Positions 48,780 to 57,257 of a stretch of DNA of 64,000 bases are shown in pieces; the first letter of the stretch is position 1, and every line of letters begins with the position of its first letter. A model generated the notes under the pieces. It was not told where the DNA came from. It did not search any database and saw only the letters and a list, made by a program, of their open reading frames with translations. Location of the stretch: NCBI RefSeq assembly GCF_902498065.1, contig NZ_CABVIR010000001.1, forward strand, positions 868,001 to 932,000. The letters run 5' to 3'. A program made the translations under genes and the position numbers. This stretch comes from Pseudomonas fluorescens (GTDB lineage Bacteria; Pseudomonadota; Gammaproteobacteria; Pseudomonadales; Pseudomonadaceae).

Positions 48780-50276
48780 ATGAGCCAGGACGTCCTGACC
48801 ACCGAAACCAATCGCCGCCAGTTGCAACAGATCATCGCCGGTTTGTCCGACGGGGTGATTCTGCTGGAACTCGACCAGACCATTCTGTGGGCCAATGACG
48901 CCGCCCTAGCCATGCACGGCGTCAGCCGGATCAGCGAGTTGGGCGCGAACGCCACGGAATATGCCCGGCTTTTCGCTTTGCGCTATCGCAATAACCACCC
49001 GGTAACGGCCGACAATTACCCGATCAACCGAGTTGCTCGTGGCGAGACCTTCAGCGATGTAATGGTGGAAGTAACGTCGACAGCCGACGAGGACCGCACC
49101 TGGGTCCACAATGTGCGCAGCATGGTGCTGGCGACCAGTAGCGGGGAGCCGGAGTCGCTGGTGCTGATCATTAACGATGTCACCGAGTGGGCCAGTGCCG
49201 AGCAGCGTTTTGAAAGGACCTTCAACGCCAACCCGGCCCCGGCGGTGATCTGCCGCCTCAGCGATTTGCGTTACATCAAGGTCAATGCGGGTTTTCTGGA
49301 AATGACCGGGTATGCCCGCGATCAAGTCATCGGCGTTTCGACCTATGAGCTCGACATCCTTGAAGGCGCCGAGAAGAAAGACCTGGCGATCGAGCGTTTG
49401 CGCGAACACGCGACCATCCCGCAAATGCAGGCTGAGCTGAAGTTGCCCGACGGTAGCAGCAAGCAGGTGATTGTTGCGGGTCAGCCGCTGGAGCTGAACG
49501 CCGAAGACTGCATGCTGTTTTCTTTCGTCGACATGGAGCCTCGACACAAGGCTGAAGTGGCCCTGCGCCAAAGCGAGGAACGTTTCGCCAAGGCTTTTCG
49601 ACTGACCCCGGTGCCCACCCTCGTGTGCGGTGCTGACGATCAGGTGGTGATCGACGTCAACGAAGCCTTTCTCGATACGCTCGCGTACCCCAGCGAAGAA
49701 GTGTTGGGCAAGACGCTCGCGGAAATCGATTTCATCCACGACACGGGCGCCCGTACACGGCTGTTTGCGGTGCTGGAGAAAACCGGCAGCCTGGATCGCA
49801 TCGATGTGCGTATCCGTAAAAAAAACACTGACCTGATCGATTGCGCGATTTCTGCCGACACGGTGAACATTCAGGACAACCCTTGTTACCTTCTGGTGTT
49901 GATGGACATTACCGAGCGCAAACGCACCGAACTGGAGTTGCTGGCGGCGATCGAGGAAGTCATGAAAGACGCATCCTGGTTCAGCCGCACGTTGATTGAA
50001 AAACTCGCCAATGTGAAAAGCGTCAGTTCGCCGAAATTGCCCAGTGTGTCGTTTACCGATCTGACGGCCCGGGAGCGTGATGTGCTGGAGCTGATTTGCG
50101 CAGGCCTGGCCGACAAGGAGATCGCTGCGCGCCTGAAACTCGCGCCGAACACGGTACGCAATCACGTAGCAACGGTGTATTCCAAGCTCGATGTGCACAG
50201 CCGCAGCGAGGCGATCGTCTGGGCGCGTGAGCGTGGATTGTTCTCAGGCACGGCGCGAAACAGGGGGCAGCGCTAA
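48780..50276 (+). CDS. PAS-domain LuxR-type transcriptional regulator
   Basis: This 498-residue soluble protein has three PAS domains (about 10-135, 140-255 and 265-390; marker segments IIAGLSDGVILLELDQTILWAND, FNANPAPAVICRLSD and KAFRLTPVPTLVCGADD) and a short linker. The C-terminal LuxR helix-turn-helix (about 430-490) reads LTARERDVLELICAGLADKEIAARLKLAPNTVRNHVATVYSKL. There is no kinase or receiver domain, so it likely senses a ligand or redox signal directly. The signal and targets are unknown. The start at 48780 is the first ATG within the conserved PAS region. Confidence 0.85.
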   Translation: MSQDVLTTETNRRQLQQIIAGLSDGVILLELDQTILWANDAALAMHGVSRISELGANATEYARLFALRYRNNHPVTADNYPINRVARGETFSDVMVEVTSTADEDRTWVHNVRSMVLATSSGEPESLVLIINDVTEWASAEQRFERTFNANPAPAVICRLSDLRYIKVNAGFLEMTGYARDQVIGVSTYELDILEGAEKKDLAIERLREHATIPQMQAELKLPDGSSKQVIVAGQPLELNAEDCMLFSFVDMEPRHKAEVALRQSEERFAKAFRLTPVPTLVCGADDQVVIDVNEAFLDTLAYPSEEVLGKTLAEIDFIHDTGARTRLFAVLEKTGSLDRIDVRIRKKNTDLIDCAISADTVNIQDNPCYLLVLMDITERKRTELELLAAIEEVMKDASWFSRTLIEKLANVKSVSSPKLPSVSFTDLTARERDVLELICAGLADKEIAARLKLAPNTVRNHVATVYSKLDVHSRSEAIVWARERGLFSGTARNRGQR

Positions 50277-50460
50277 GGTGCAAATGCACTAATTGAGGTG
50301 GTGCAAATTCATGTTTTGACAGGGGGCGACGGCGCATAGGCTGAGAGTGTGCGAGCGGGTCCGAGGAATATCCGCACGCGCCTTTTCAAGTCGCCTAAGG
50401 ATCAGCCATGCCGTACAAGTGCATCCCCCTTGCAGTACCTTGCCACGAGGGTCAATCGCA

Positions 50461-50712
50461 ATGATTCACCTGGCGCAACTGCGGCTGCAACTGGAACGCA
50501 GCTTTTCTCCCCTGGCCTGTGAGTGCACGATCACCGGTGATCATTCGTTGACGGTGAAGCTCTACCATCCGGTGTCGGGGCAGGTGGATCTGGTGGTCAG
50601 CGGGTTAAACGTGACAACGCTCAAGACCAGCGAAGCGGTTGCAGCGCTCATTGAGGAACTGCGCTACGAACTGGAATGCAACACACTGCATCGACCCGAT
50701 CCCGTGTGCTAG
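50461..50712 (+). CDS. DUF1652-family protein
   Basis: This 83-residue small soluble protein begins MIHLAQLRLQLERSFSPLAC, contains CECTITGDHSLTVKLYHPVSGQVDLVVSG, and ends with an acidic helix (VAALIEELRYELECN). This pattern is the Pseudomonas-restricted DUF1652 family, whose function is unknown. In-frame upstream starts exist but do not match the family N-terminus. Confidence 0.75.
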   Translation: MIHLAQLRLQLERSFSPLACECTITGDHSLTVKLYHPVSGQVDLVVSGLNVTTLKTSEAVAALIEELRYELECNTLHRPDPVC

Positions 50713-50839
50713 TTGTGTCGGTTTTGACTGCTGACCGGACGTGAACACCCGCAAAATCAGCTTTTCTATGGCCACCCGTGAACTTTTTGGCAGGGTTTTG
50801 TTGTCACAAACTTGTCGATCACTTTCCGCGGGTCATCCT

Positions 50840-51055
50840 ATGAAAAGTCTTGGGAAACGCGTTTTCACACCGTTTGCATTCTGTGTCGTCATTCTCGGTG
50901 GCTGTGCCAGTCCGCCGCCACCTCCACCCGCTGCACCACCTCCACCGCCTGTGCGCACCTGTCAGACCATGGATAAAACCGATGTCATGGGTGACATGAA
51001 GGCTGAGGGGGAGGTAACGCGGGTGACTACCACGACCCGCTGCGTCACTCAGTGA
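50840..51055 (+). CDS. small proline-rich lipoprotein
   Basis: This 71-residue protein has a basic, hydrophobic signal (MKSLGKRVFTPFAFCVVI) ending in the lipobox LGGC. It is followed by a proline tract (ASPPPPPPAAPPPPPVR) and a short threonine-rich tail. The Asp-free +2 position (Ala) predicts outer-membrane sorting. The proline tract suggests a flexible or peptidoglycan-spanning linker. I recognise no functional family. The ATG at 50840 gives the best signal peptide. Confidence 0.7.
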   Translation: MKSLGKRVFTPFAFCVVILGGCASPPPPPPAAPPPPPVRTCQTMDKTDVMGDMKAEGEVTRVTTTTRCVTQ

Positions 51056-51070
51056 GCCAAACGTCTGATC

Positions 51071-51153
51071 CCTGCAGGAGCAGGCTTGCTGGCGGTGGCG
51101 GCGCATCAGTCAACATTGATGTCGCCTGTCGCCAGCAATCCGGCACCTGCAGG
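51071..51153. repeat. REP inverted pair, diverged
   Basis: CTGCAGGAGCAGGCTTGCTGGCGG and the inverted GTCGCCAGCAATCCGGCACCTGCAG lie between the convergent lipoprotein and SDR genes. Confidence 0.7.
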
Positions 51154-51179
51154 TCTGCGTCAGCGCCGAGTATTTCCAA

Positions 51180-51947
51180 TCAGGACAGGAAGCCGCCATC
51201 CACGTTCAGCGAAACGCCGGTGGTGTAGCTCGATGCATCACTGGCCAGATAAAGCACTGCACCGGCCATTTCGCTTGGATCCGCCACACGCTTGAGCGGA
51301 ATCTGCTGCAGCGCAGTGTTCAAGATCGCTTCGTTCTTCACCAGCGCCGAGGCAAATTTGGTGTCGGTCAGGCCAGGCAGCAGGGCGTTGCAGCGAATCC
51401 CGAACTGCGCGCATTCCTTGGCAAATACCTTGGTCATGTTGATCACCGCAGCCTTGGTCACCGAATAGATGCCCTGGAAAATCCCCGGCGAGATGCCGTT
51501 GATCGACGCCACGTTGATGATGCTGCCACCCCCGTTGTCACGCATCAGCTTGCCGGCTTCAACGGACATGAAAAAGTAGCCGCGGATGTTGACGTCGACA
51601 GTTTTCTGGAACGCGCTGAGGTCGGTGTCCAGCACGTTGCAGAACTGCGGGTTGGTCGCCGCGTTGTTGACCAGGATGTCCAGGCGGCCGAACTGTTCGC
51701 GGATGCCGGCGAAGACCTGGCTGATCTGTTCCATTTCACCGATGTGGCACGCGACGGCGGTGGCTTTGCCGCCCGCAGCGATGATGGCGTCGGCTACGTG
51801 TTGGCAGCCGTCGAGTTTGCGGCTCGAAACGATGACGTGGGCGCCTTGCTGGGCCAGGAGTTTGGCGATGGCTTCACCGATGCCGCGGCTGGCGCCGGAG
51901 ACGAAAGCGATCTTGCCGTCGAGGTCGAACAACTGAGTCTTGGACAT
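51180..51947 (-). CDS. short-chain dehydrogenase/reductase
   Basis: This 255-residue classical SDR has the cofactor motif VSGASRGIGEAIA (about 16-28), the structural NNAAT (about 94-98), catalytic Ser in INVASINGISPG, and Tyr-Lys in YSVTKAAV (about 160-167). The C-terminal SDASSYTTGVSLNVDGG is typical of the 3-oxoacyl reductase-like group. The substrate is unknown. It is downstream of a phosphotransferase gene on the same strand (38-bp gap), a pair seen with acyl-CoA metabolism. Confidence 0.88.
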   Translation of the reverse strand: MSKTQLFDLDGKIAFVSGASRGIGEAIAKLLAQQGAHVIVSSRKLDGCQHVADAIIAAGGKATAVACHIGEMEQISQVFAGIREQFGRLDILVNNAATNPQFCNVLDTDLSAFQKTVDVNIRGYFFMSVEAGKLMRDNGGGSIINVASINGISPGIFQGIYSVTKAAVINMTKVFAKECAQFGIRCNALLPGLTDTKFASALVKNEAILNTALQQIPLKRVADPSEMAGAVLYLASDASSYTTGVSLNVDGGFLS

Positions 51948-51985
51948 GGGATTCCCTTATGAAAAGTCTTATTAGAGGGCCTGGA

Positions 51986-53053
51986 TCAGAGGCTGGATTT
52001 CTGAATGACCTGCAAACTCATCTGCTCCAGCAGTTTGTTCATGTGAATGAACTGTGCGAAGCGTTTGTCCTGGGTCTGACCATGGAAGAAGCGGTAGTAG
52101 ATCTGCTGCACGATGCCGGCCAGGCGGAATAGGCCGTAGGTGTAGTAGAAATCGAAGTTGTCGATCTGGATGCCGGCGCGTTGGGCGTAGTAATCGACAA
52201 ATTCGCGGCGGGTCAGCATGCCCGGTGCGTGGCTCGGCTGGCGCCGCATCAGTTGCACCGGCGCCGGGTCGCCGGCTTCGATCCAGTAGGCGAGGGTGTT
52301 GCCCAGATCCATCAGCGGATCGCCAAGGGTGGTGAGTTCCCAGTCGAGCACGCCGATGATCTGCATCGGGTTGTTGGGGGCGAGGATCACGTTATCGAAG
52401 CGGTAGTCGTTGTGCACGATGCTCGAGGTCGGGTGATCGGCCGGCATCTTGTCGTTGAGCCAGGCTTTTACCGCTTCCCACTGCGGCGCGTCCGGGGTCA
52501 GGGCTTTTTCGTAGCGATCGCTCCAGCCTTTGATCTGCCGCGCGACGTAACCTTCAGGTTTGCCGAGGTCACTGAGCCCATAGGCCTTGTAATCGACCTG
52601 GTGCAATTCAACGAACTTGTCGATGAAGCTCTTGCACAGGGCTTCGGTTTTCGCCGAATCGAGGCCCAGTTCCGGCGGCAGTTCGGAGCGCAGGATGATT
52701 CCGTTGACCCGTTCCATCACGTAGAACTCGGCACCGATCACCGACTCGTCGGTGCAGTGCACGTAGGCTTTGGGGCAATACGGGAAGCCGTCGCGCAATT
52801 GATTGAGAATGCGGAATTCGCGCCCCATGTCGTGGGCAGACTTGGCCTTGTGGCCAAACGGCGGCCGACGCAGGACAAACTCCTGTTCGGGGTATTCCAG
52901 CAGGTAGGTGAGGTTGGATGCACCGCCAGCAAACTGGCTGATTTGCGGCAAGCCACTGAGGCCTGGAATGTGGGCCTTGAGGTACGGATCGATCAGGCTG
53001 GCATCGAGTTCTTCGCCGGAGCGGATACGGGTGGACTGGTCAGTAAGCGCCAT
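51986..53053 (-). CDS. phosphotransferase family protein (ACAD10-N/APH type)
   Basis: This 355-residue APH-like kinase has LTYLLEYPEQEFVLRRPPFG at the nucleotide-binding end, the catalytic IVHNDYRFDNVILAP (HxDxxxxN) and the metal-binding IIGVLDWELTTLGDPLMDL. Relatives are fused or adjacent to ACAD10/11 acyl-CoA dehydrogenases and phosphorylate hydroxyacyl groups. That activity is inferred here, as no acyl-CoA dehydrogenase lies adjacent in this window. Confidence 0.85.
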   Translation of the reverse strand: MALTDQSTRIRSGEELDASLIDPYLKAHIPGLSGLPQISQFAGGASNLTYLLEYPEQEFVLRRPPFGHKAKSAHDMGREFRILNQLRDGFPYCPKAYVHCTDESVIGAEFYVMERVNGIILRSELPPELGLDSAKTEALCKSFIDKFVELHQVDYKAYGLSDLGKPEGYVARQIKGWSDRYEKALTPDAPQWEAVKAWLNDKMPADHPTSSIVHNDYRFDNVILAPNNPMQIIGVLDWELTTLGDPLMDLGNTLAYWIEAGDPAPVQLMRRQPSHAPGMLTRREFVDYYAQRAGIQIDNFDFYYTYGLFRLAGIVQQIYYRFFHGQTQDKRFAQFIHMNKLLEQMSLQVIQKSSL

Positions 53054-53196
53054 GCTTATCCCTTCTGCTTATTCTGGAGGCCTGAGACTATTGGCTAATC
53101 TAATGCGCGTACCCGGCACCGACAACCACGATCCGCCCTTATAGGTGAGCGTGTTGCCGGCCAATCATTGCTTTTGATACACCTGTTTGAATGTTG

Positions 53197-54162
53197 TCAC
53201 AGCGCTGCCTGATTTGCAGTGGTCGGCAGAGTGACCGGGGTGAGCACCGGTTCGCCGGAAAAGAACGCCATGAGGTTGCGCCCGACCAGTTCGACCGTGC
53301 CCTGGGTCGCTTCCGGAGACAGTCCCGCGACGTGCGGCGTGAGAACAACGTTGCCCAAGGCTTTCAAGGCGTCCGGCACCTGAGGTTCGTGGTCGAAGAC
53401 GTCCAGTGCCGCGCCGGCAATGCGTCGCTGTTCCAGTGCGCTGATCAAATCGGCGGTCACCACGACACTGGCACGAGCGATGTTGATGAGGAAACCGTTG
53501 GGACCCAAAGCGTCCAGCACCGGGCGATTGATCAGGTTTCTGGTGCCGAGCCCGCCGGGTGTGGCCACCACCAGGAAATCCGAGACGCGGGCCAGTTCGG
53601 TGGGCGTCGAACAGAAGCTGTATGGCACATCGCTGCGATGCTGGCGGTTATGGTAGCTGACCGTCATGTCGAAGCCGTTGGCAGCGCGTTTGGCGATGGC
53701 CATGCCGACGGCACCGAGGCCGAGGATTCCCAGGCGTTTGCCGGCGAGGGAAGGGCGCATGATTTTCGGCCACTCGCCCCGTCTGACGGCGGCGTCGCAA
53801 CGCGGGATATCGCGCACCAGCGAAAGCAGCATCGCCATCGCGTGGTCGGCAACCGAAGAAGCATTGACTCCAGCGCCGTTGGTGACGGTCAGGCCCCGGT
53901 CGGCGGCGGCTTGCAGGTCGATGTTTTCGTAGCCCGCCCCGATGACGCAAATGATCTTGAGCGCCGGCAGCGCGGCTATTTCGTCAGCGTACAAACCCAA
54001 CGGGCCGCGGGTCAGGACCGCATCGATCCGCCCGCCATGGGTGGCAATGGCCTCGGCGCGCTCGGCGGGGGTGGGCGCCAGAATCAGGTGAAAACCCTGA
54101 TGCTCCAGAATCGGCAAGTAATCATTGATGGTTTCAACCAGTACCAGAACGGTTGCGGGCAT
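53197..54162 (-). CDS. D-isomer-specific 2-hydroxyacid dehydrogenase (GhrB-type)
   Basis: This 321-residue NAD(P)-dependent oxidoreductase has the cofactor motif LGILGLGAVGMAIAKRAA and the catalytic triad regions NIARASVV (Arg), DVFDHEPQ (Glu) and LTPHVAG (His). It probably reduces glyoxylate or hydroxypyruvate. VISYHNR-type residues after the nucleotide site (VSYHNRQHR) suggest NADPH preference, an inference. The ATG at 54162 gives the standard length; an in-frame start 25 codons earlier looks non-conserved. Confidence 0.88.
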   Translation of the reverse strand: MPATVLVLVETINDYLPILEHQGFHLILAPTPAERAEAIATHGGRIDAVLTRGPLGLYADEIAALPALKIICVIGAGYENIDLQAAADRGLTVTNGAGVNASSVADHAMAMLLSLVRDIPRCDAAVRRGEWPKIMRPSLAGKRLGILGLGAVGMAIAKRAANGFDMTVSYHNRQHRSDVPYSFCSTPTELARVSDFLVVATPGGLGTRNLINRPVLDALGPNGFLINIARASVVVTADLISALEQRRIAGAALDVFDHEPQVPDALKALGNVVLTPHVAGLSPEATQGTVELVGRNLMAFFSGEPVLTPVTLPTTANQAAL

Positions 54163-54373
54163 TGCTATGCTCCTGTGGTCGTCGTTGCGTTGGGCGCAAA
54201 ATAGTTTCAGGGTGCTGATCCCCGAGCTGCTTGGCAATGGTCGTCAATCGCAGAGCGGTACTTGCTTAGTCTGGACTGCTTCCCGGAAGAAGCAAATTCA
54301 CGGTTCAGGGTGGCCGGAGGCCGTGTCACGTCATTGTGCAGCACACTGTAAATTCAGTGTGCTGCCGCAAGTG

Positions 54374-54814
54374 TCACTGGGCAGTTGGCATTTGTTGTGC
54401 CTTGTTTTGTTCCGCCAGCGCTATCGCTTTGAAATCGTAGGTCGGATAAAACTCGGTTCTGTAAGTTCCCCACGCTGTATTTTCGAGTGCAAGGTTTACT
54501 TCCGCCAGACGAGAGGCCGGAAGACGGAGTGTGACGACTTGCCCGATGCCCATCATTATGTTCCAGCTAACAACTTCAACGCCGGCAGGTGGAAATGTTT
54601 TATAAAATCCTTGCTTGGTTAGCTGAGCTTTTAGTTCACCCAATGGTCTCGACTGATCATGTTTTAAAAACACGGTGAGCATGACAGCATTATCTGGGGT
54701 GGCAACGGCAGTTTTTGCAAGGGGGGCGGTTGGGGATTGCGCACTGGCGACTCCGCAGAAGGCCGAGGATATCAGCAGTGTAGATATCAGTACTGTTTTA
54801 ATTGTTTTTTGCAT
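54374..54814 (-). CDS. secreted protein of unknown function
   Basis: This 146-residue product has a signal peptide (MQKTIKTVLISTLLISSAFCGVASA) and a mature part with VMLTVFLKHDQSRPLGELKAQLTKQGFYKTFPPAGVEVVSWNIMMGIGQVVTLRLPA. I recognise no family. The mature part has the look of a small alpha/beta domain. I preferred the start at 54814 because GGAA precedes it by 8 bases; two in-frame ATGs (54835 and 54829) would add seven or five residues. The DNA is AT-richer than the window average. It lies 104 bp downstream of another small secreted protein on the same strand. Confidence 0.65.
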   Translation of the reverse strand: MQKTIKTVLISTLLISSAFCGVASAQSPTAPLAKTAVATPDNAVMLTVFLKHDQSRPLGELKAQLTKQGFYKTFPPAGVEVVSWNIMMGIGQVVTLRLPASRLAEVNLALENTAWGTYRTEFYPTYDFKAIALAEQNKAQQMPTAQ

Positions 54815-54918
54815 GTTGAAATTCCGCATTTTCATTCGGGGGATTTAATTTGGTTAAACGATAGTGCTATTAAAGCGAGGTTGGCGGCGTCCGTTTATGT
54901 CCGACGGGTTGGCCGGTT

Positions 54919-55439
54919 TCATCGTGTGATGTTCAGGTCGGACTTCATACTCGACTTTGTATCCACTGTGCCAGTGTACGGGGCATGAACTACATAGATG
55001 CGCACAAGTGGGTTGTTGGCGACCATGTCGCGGGGCACTTCGCGAGAATAAGTGAATTCACTTCGATCTAATTTTTCCAGTCTTCTGACAACGGTTTTGG
55101 TTGGCCCGATATCGGGTACCAGAATATGGGTTTTATAATCGCCGGTGACAAAGAAGTAACCTCCACCGCCATTGTTGTACTTTGACTCCCCCGTATCGGT
55201 GTAAAAAAACTCATAGCGATTGCGCTCGGGATCCCACGTCGATATTCCCACCACGCCAGGATAATTAGCTTTTACGTCCGTTTGTGGCGCTCCCTCTATA
55301 TAGACCTTGGTTGTCAGCCATCGAGGAGAGGATGCCAGTTCTCGAACGTCGATGGTCGAAGCTTGCTGCGCAAAGCTACCGAGGGGGCAAAGCAGTGCCG
55401 TTAGAAGCAGGCATGTAGAAGTAAATTTTTTTTCTGCAA
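54919..55439 (-). pseudogene. small secreted protein with frame break at an A8 tract near the start
   Basis: The long frame reads KKFTSTCLLLTALLCPLGSFA|QQASTIDVRELASSPRW and on to DLNITR, a signal peptide plus an unrecognised mature domain. That frame has no ATG, GTG or TTG before an upstream stop until deep in the mature part. A TTG at 55439 sits 8 bases after a perfect AAGGAG, but eight consecutive A's follow, and it runs out of frame to a stop after 12 codons. One added A, or a -1 slip, would join the two frames to give 173 residues. It may be a frameshifted gene, a phase-variable gene, a slippage-expressed gene or a base error. Confidence 0.55.
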
Positions 55440-55455
55440 ACGGATAACTCCTTGT

Positions 55456-55890
55456 CTATTGGTCGCTCGCCATCAATCAATGATCGAGATTAAAAGCGCA
55501 AAAACTATAAGCCTGGAGTGGGGAGGTGTTCAATAGTTTGGTAGTTGTTTGTAACAATTGGGTATTTTGTTAATGCAGGTAATATTCTGACGCATATGTT
55601 TTTATGACTTTGCTGTCGGATTTTTCCTACCTGCCTGCCTACCTGCCGGCATTGCAGGGCGATAGATGTTGCTCGTATTTGCTTCATCTGTTGGCTGAAA
55701 TATTTTTATACATGACGAAGAGTGGTGATGCAGTGATTGCTTATGTAGTATTTATGTTTGTCATGCCTGAAGTTTGCATGGGGCTGACAATAAATAATCA
55801 CAAAGTTTGCAAGGGGGGCGGTTATAAACATCCATTGATGCGAGGGGGTTGATGGAGTACTAAAAAAGGTTAATGGTGTGAGGAGCGGAT
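55456..55890. other. 435-bp AT-rich gap without a convincing gene
   Basis: Only short open frames without ribosome sites or codon bias are seen. The stretch is markedly AT-rich and contains short T and A tracts. No terminator, repeat or RNA gene could be assigned by eye. Confidence 0.5.
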
Positions 55891-56475
55891 TCAAACTCGG
55901 GTCAGAGAGCTCACTGCTGCTTCAAGGATTTCATCGGATAACGGCTCGCCTTGAGTGGCGCGGGCCAAGGTCAGGGCGCCGACCATCAGCGAGAACTGCA
56001 CCAGCGCTTGCTGATGATCGCGGGCGTCATCGCCGGTGTTCATCAGGGGCGCGAATGTGCCGAGCAAGGAGTCGAGACCTTCCATGAACGTTTGGCGCAG
56101 GCCGCTTTCGGCGGTTTCGTGGCACATGTCCCCGGCAAACGCCGCCACCGGGCAGCTGTCGCCCGGATTGTCGCGGCTGGCAGCCGACAGATAGGATTTG
56201 ATCAAGGCCTGGCGGGCTGTGTTCTTGTCTTCATTGGCGGCGATCCAGTCTTTCCAGCGATCTGCCGATTGCTGGAACGCGCGGCTACTGGCCTCCTGAG
56301 CCAAGGCTTCCTTGGACTCGAAATGCCCATAGAAGCCACCATGGGTCAGGCCCGCTGCCGCCATGACATCGATAACGCTGATGCCGTGCACGCCCCGTTC
56401 GCGAAACAGCCGCGTAGCCGCCTCGACGATAATCTCGCGGTTGAGTTCGGCTTGCTTGCGGGAAACACGGGGCAT
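55891..56475 (-). CDS. TetR/AcrR-family transcriptional regulator
   Basis: This 194-residue repressor has an N-terminal helix-turn-helix (about 10-60: REIIVEAATRLFRERGVHGISVIDVMAAAGLTHGGFYGHFESKEAL) and a C-terminal ligand domain with two cysteines in DSCPVAAFAGDMCHET. This C-terminus matches the group that controls small redox and electrophile-response genes. It is 28 bp downstream of a tautomerase gene on the same strand, which it may control. Confidence 0.85.
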   Translation of the reverse strand: MPRVSRKQAELNREIIVEAATRLFRERGVHGISVIDVMAAAGLTHGGFYGHFESKEALAQEASSRAFQQSADRWKDWIAANEDKNTARQALIKSYLSAASRDNPGDSCPVAAFAGDMCHETAESGLRQTFMEGLDSLLGTFAPLMNTGDDARDHQQALVQFSLMVGALTLARATQGEPLSDEILEAAVSSLTRV

Positions 56476-56503
56476 TGGCGGCTCACAAAGTTAAGGATGG
56501 AGA

Positions 56504-56887
56504 TCAGAGGGCGTACTGGGCGATGCCGTTGCCGAACGACCAGTTCTCTTTTTTCACTTCGACCAGATTAATGAAAATGTCCTCCAGGCGCACCGCCAGT
56601 TCAGTGTTGAGGCTCTCGGCGATGGTTTTGTAGAGCAGTTTCTTCTGGTCGACGGTTCGGCCTTCGCTGAGGGTGATCTGAATCACCACCAGCTTGTCGG
56701 TGCGGTTGATCCCCAGGTATTGCGGGTCAAAGATGAAGTGTTGCTCGTCGTGTTCGGCGAGGATCTGGAAATTATCGTTTTCCGGTACGCCAATGGCGCT
56801 GTGCATGGCGGCGTAGATCAACTGCCCGATGCGTTTGGCGTGGGTGGGGTCCTGATGCTTTTTGATGTCGACGCGAACCAGTGGCAT
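56504..56887 (-). CDS. tautomerase-superfamily protein
   Basis: This 127-residue protein has the N-terminal catalytic Pro (MPLVRVDIKKHQDPTHAKRIGQLIYAAM), which becomes Pro1 after Met removal. It is longer than 4-oxalocrotonate tautomerase (about 62 residues), fitting the fused cis-CaaD/MSAD-like or 'tautomerase_2' group. It also contains FDPQYLGI and ITLSEGRTVDQKKLLYKTIAESL. The substrate is unknown. It is upstream of the TetR gene. Confidence 0.8.
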   Translation of the reverse strand: MPLVRVDIKKHQDPTHAKRIGQLIYAAMHSAIGVPENDNFQILAEHDEQHFIFDPQYLGINRTDKLVVIQITLSEGRTVDQKKLLYKTIAESLNTELAVRLEDIFINLVEVKKENWSFGNGIAQYAL

Positions 56888-57257
56888 GGGAGGTCTCCGG
56901 AAGGAAAGCAGGTTTGATCAAAATACATGACGGATAACCTTTATCAAGAAAGTTTTTTTGTGTGGCGATGAAACGTCGTGACGCAGCTCCTGAAGACAGC
57001 CCGAATCCCTGCAGGAGCGAGCTACCGGTCACTGTGATGCTGAATCTGCTGCCGCCATCGCGACCAAGCTCGCTCCTACAGGGATTTATGTCGTCCCCAA
57101 CGATCTGATCCGCATAACCATTCCTCAGCTAAGTCTTTGCTTCTGCTCATTAATCCCGGACAATCGCGCCCCTGTTTCGGCCAGGGCGCTGCCTGTCGGA
57201 TTTTTCCGACTCGTCCTGACCGGGTAGCAACTGACCGGAATGCGGAGATCCCACCGG
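56888..57257. other. 370-bp gap upstream of the serine-type transporter
   Basis: No gene is seen here. The gap holds a REP pair (57008-57081) and a small hairpin, GTCGGA-tttt-TCCGAC (57195-57210), 48 bp before the transporter start. The hairpin could be a leader element. Confidence 0.5.
57008..57081. repeat. REP inverted pair, diverged
   Basis: CTGCAGGAGCGAGCTACCGG and the inverted CGCGACCAAGCTCGCTCCTACAG flank a short spacer in the tautomerase-transporter gap. Confidence 0.7.

Noticed and set aside
55604-55852. Small plus-strand frame (82 codons) in the AT-rich gap
   Set aside because: No ribosome site, no codon bias and a composition expected by chance; not supported as a gene.
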